Assembly: GCF_001277215.2 (NCBI RefSeq)
Contig: NZ_CP013940.1
Span: 4,230,640-4,294,639, forward strand
Length of the DNA: 64,000 bases
Reading direction: 5' to 3'
DNA from: Cronobacter malonaticus LMG 23826
GTDB lineage: Bacteria > Pseudomonadota > Gammaproteobacteria > Enterobacterales > Enterobacteriaceae
Every line of letters starts with the position of its first letter. Within the stretch, counting starts at the first letter, position 1. Both the position numbers and the translations under genes were made by a program. This document shows, piece after piece, positions 60,590 to 64,000 of the stretch. Below the pieces are notes generated by a model. That model made no database searches, was not told the DNA's origin, and saw only the letters and a program-made list of their open reading frames with translations.

Positions 60590-61621
60590 CCCGGAGGCGA
60601 GACGAATGCAGTTTGAGTGACCCGCCATCTTCAGGCGGTTGAGCGTGCCGTCGGCGTTGTCTTTGCCTTTGATAGGGCCGATGACCACGCGGTTCCAGCC
60701 ATTATTCGACGTAATGCGTGAGTCGAATCCTTCAAACGCCAGCTGTGCGCGCACGGTTTCGGCCTGCTCGGTGCCTTTAAACGAACCACACTGAACCATC
60801 CAGCGGCGCTCGTCTTTCTTCTCGGCGGGCTTCGCGGCTTCCGTCTCTCGCGTTACCGGCGCGGTTTGCGCGGGCTTGCTCTGAGCGGTTTCACGCTGCG
60901 TGGTATGCGGCGGCGTCTGGAGCAGATCCTGATACGGCGCGTTGTTTGTCTGTTGCTGGCGCGGCGGTTGCGCAGGCTGCGTGGTGGTGCGCGCGGGCTG
61001 CTGCGTCTGCACGGTGCGGGTTTGCGGCTGCTGTTGATAAGCCGGTGCCTGACGGGTTTCAACGCGCGGCGTTTCCACACGCGGCGCGGTGCGCACCGGC
61101 TGCTGTGCGGTGTTATTCCACTGCTGCATCTGCTGTTGCTGCTGAAGCTGCTTCTGGCGTTGCAGCGTCTGCTGACGCTGCGCCGGGGTCTGTTCGTTCC
61201 ACGGCACTTCGCTAAGCTGCGTCGGCTGACGGCGCATATCCGCCTGCATCTGGTCGAGCAACTGACGCTGTTCGTCGGTCAGTTGATCCTGATTCATGAT
61301 TTCGCCGCCGGCGGAAGGTTCGGTCGGCTTCAGCACGCCTGGCTGGCGGCTTTCCAGCTCTTTGATATAGCGCCAGCGCTCTTCGGGTTTAGGCGGCAGA
61401 CCGTTGCCGGTGACTTTATGGCCTGGCAGGGTTTCCGACTCTTCTTTTTTATGATGCGTAATAAAGTACAGACCGCCAATAAAGGCGACCAGCGCCGCCG
61501 CTGCGATAGCGACCATCGCCGGTGAAACAGCAGGCAGGTTACGTTGCTTTTTGCGGGTGTTGGTTTTCTTGCGCCGCGCGGGCGTCGGCTGTCCGCGGCG
61601 TACATAATCTCGTTGTGCCAC
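60584..61621 (-). CDS. ftsN: Cell division protein FtsN
   Basis: A late divisome protein that triggers septal peptidoglycan synthesis. The 345-residue protein has a short basic cytosolic part ([22 protein letters not shown]), one membrane helix ([18 protein letters not shown], about residues 36-54), a long Gln/Pro-rich periplasmic linker, and a C-terminal SPOR domain ([22 protein letters not shown], then GWNRVVIGP). It is longer than E. coli FtsN (319), mostly in the Gln-rich linker. Confidence 0.97.
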   Translation of the reverse strand: MAQRDYVRRGQPTPARRKKTNTRKKQRNLPAVSPAMVAIAAAALVAFIGGLYFITHHKKEESETLPGHKVTGNGLPPKPEERWRYIKELESRQPGVLKPTEPSAGGEIMNQDQLTDEQRQLLDQMQADMRRQPTQLSEVPWNEQTPAQRQQTLQRQKQLQQQQQMQQWNNTAQQPVRTAPRVETPRVETRQAPAYQQQPQTRTVQTQQPARTTTQPAQPPRQQQTNNAPYQDLLQTPPHTTQRETAQSKPAQTAPVTRETEAAKPAEKKDERRWMVQCGSFKGTEQAETVRAQLAFEGFDSRITSNNGWNRVVIGPIKGKDNADGTLNRLKMAGHSNCIRLASGG

Positions 61622-61707
61622 TATCGTTTCGCTGTATCCATTCGTTATCAGCCCGCCATGTTACTTAAGGGACGGGCCTTTGACCAGATAAGGAGTCTTA
61701 AAGGCGG

Positions 61708-62742
61708 TTAATTTCGCGGCTTCGGCGCGCGCGTGGTGCCGCGCAGCACCAGTTCGCAGTCCAGCAGACGCGAGCCGCTGCTCACGGTGTGTCCGTTAAG
61801 CTGGCTGAGGAGTAACAGCATGGCTTCCCGGCCAATATCAAAACGCGGCTGTGCTACGGTGGTGAGCGGCGGATCGCAAAACTCGGCTAAAGCGATGTTA
61901 TCAAAGCCGATAATGGAGAGATCGTCAGGCACGCGAAAGCCGCGCCGTTTCGCCATCGACAACGCGCCAAGCGCCATCACGTCGCTGTGGCAGAAAATCG
62001 CCGTCGGCGGTTGCGGCAGGCTTAACAGCTGTTCCAGCGCGTTCGCGCCCGCTTCATAGGTGAAATCGCCGCGGGCGATATAGTGCGGGTCTACGGTCAT
62101 ACCGCTGCGGCGCAGCGCCTGAACGTAGCCCTGCAAACGGTAATGACACAGCGGCATCTCTTCCGGCCCGGCGATACAGGCGATGCGCTGATGCCCCAGC
62201 TCATGCAGATAATTGACGGCGTTGAAGGCGGCGGTGAGGTTATCGATATGCACCGTCGGCAGCTCCAGCTCCGGCGCGAATTCGTTCGCCATGACCATGG
62301 GCGGCAGATTGCGCTGCTCTTCTTTGCTGGCGTCGAACGGCAGACGCGAGCCCAGCAGCAGCATGCCATCTATCTGTTTGGTGATAATGAGGTCGATGAA
62401 GGTTTTTTCCTGCTGGTTCTGGTGCGCGCAGTCGCCAATCAGCACCAGATAGCCCTGTTCCGCCGCAGTGACTTCAATGCCACGAATGATTTCGCTGAAA
62501 AACGGATCGCAGATGTCCGGGACAATCACCAGAATGGTGCGTGATTCGTTGCGCTTCAGGTTGCGGTTGAGCGAACCGGGCAGATACCCCACGTCAATGG
62601 CGGCCTGCTCCACGCGGTTGCGGGTGGCCTGTGAGACTTTCTCGGGGTTCATTAACGCACGGGATACCGTCGCGGTTGAGACCCTGGCGCGAACGGCGAC
62701 ATCTTTCATGGTTGCGGCGGCAACCTGCTTTTTGGACTTCAC
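61708..62742 (-). CDS. cytR: LacI-family repressor CytR
   Basis: Represses nucleoside uptake and catabolism genes together with CRP, relieved by cytidine. The 344-residue protein has the helix-turn-helix TMKDVAVRARVSTATVSRALMNPEKVSQATRNRV and a sugar-domain that matches E. coli CytR closely (VPDICDPFFSEIIRGIEVTAAEQGYLVLIGDCAHQ). It lies between ftsN and priA as in E. coli. Confidence 0.97.
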   Translation of the reverse strand: MKSKKQVAAATMKDVAVRARVSTATVSRALMNPEKVSQATRNRVEQAAIDVGYLPGSLNRNLKRNESRTILVIVPDICDPFFSEIIRGIEVTAAEQGYLVLIGDCAHQNQQEKTFIDLIITKQIDGMLLLGSRLPFDASKEEQRNLPPMVMANEFAPELELPTVHIDNLTAAFNAVNYLHELGHQRIACIAGPEEMPLCHYRLQGYVQALRRSGMTVDPHYIARGDFTYEAGANALEQLLSLPQPPTAIFCHSDVMALGALSMAKRRGFRVPDDLSIIGFDNIALAEFCDPPLTTVAQPRFDIGREAMLLLLSQLNGHTVSSGSRLLDCELVLRGTTRAPKPRN

Positions 62743-62899
62743 TTCATCTCCTCGTAGCGGTCCGCAGGCGCAGACTCGTCCTGTAATCTGACACGCCTCA
62801 CATTCTTAGCAGATATTGGGCGCGCCGGTTACAAAAATTACATCGAAGATGTGACGGATATTAAATTTTACGATCCGTTTCGCAGAAGCGGGGCGCGGG

Positions 62900-64000
<1,101 letters not shown>

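Overview
The window is chromosomal DNA of a member of the Enterobacteriaceae. Almost every housekeeping protein aligns by eye with its E. coli K-12 counterpart, usually within a few residues of its length (TpiA, GlpX, MtlA, SelA, FdoG, RhaA, SodA, LldP, GlpK, HslU, CytR). Codons are strongly GC-rich. A Cronobacter-like genus is my best guess, but the sequence seen here does not prove it.

Layout. (1) 1-9,900 is an accessory, partly decayed polymorphic-toxin (Rhs) locus. It holds a partial rhs gene with a WHH-type nuclease tip, its SUKH-family immunity gene, a second rhs core copy identical over about 1.59 kb but frame-broken with another degenerate tip, an unrecognised candidate immunity gene, two further SUKH-type genes, an immunity-like pseudogene with two stop codons, an rhs scrap, and a DUF1795/EagR-like gene. 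The tips and immunity genes are AT-rich against GC-rich cores. (2) 9,930-13,800 is tpiA-yiiQ-yiiR-fpr-glpX. (3) 13,900-24,500 holds the mannitol operon (mtlADR), yibF, the selenocysteine genes selAB, a yiaY-like alcohol dehydrogenase and a ROK kinase. (4) 24,640-32,650 holds a LysE-type exporter, a toxin-antitoxin pair, formate dehydrogenase-O (fdoGHI, with an in-frame UGA for selenocysteine) with fdhE, and divergent fdhD. (5) 32,780-39,310 is accessory: a DUF1471 protein, an AzlCD exporter with a divergent XRE-cupin regulator, and an alpha-galactoside operon (LacI-type regulator, GH36 alpha-galactosidase, LacY-type permease). (6) 39,450-46,630 is the L-rhamnose regulon rhaM-rhaDAB, rhaSR, rhaT, broken by REP-like repeats. 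(7) 47,000-53,700 is sodA, yiiM, the L-lactate operon lldPRD, a second toxin-antitoxin pair with a broken antitoxin, and yibL. (8) 53,820-64,000 is glpFK, zapB, rraA, menA, hslVU, ftsN, cytR and the 3' half of priA.

The genes fit together. SelA and SelB supply selenocysteine for FdoG in the same window, and FdhD and FdhE serve FdoGHI. The mannitol, rhamnose, lactate, alpha-galactoside and glycerol systems are self-contained carbon-source units, several with visible CRP, LldR or LacI-type sites. Against the E. coli map, glpX now abuts mtlR and yibL abuts glpK. One inversion with ends in mtlR/yibL and glpX/glpK would make both junctions. The most unusual biology is the Rhs locus, where core duplication, tip replacement, retained immunity genes and progressive decay can all be read from the bases.
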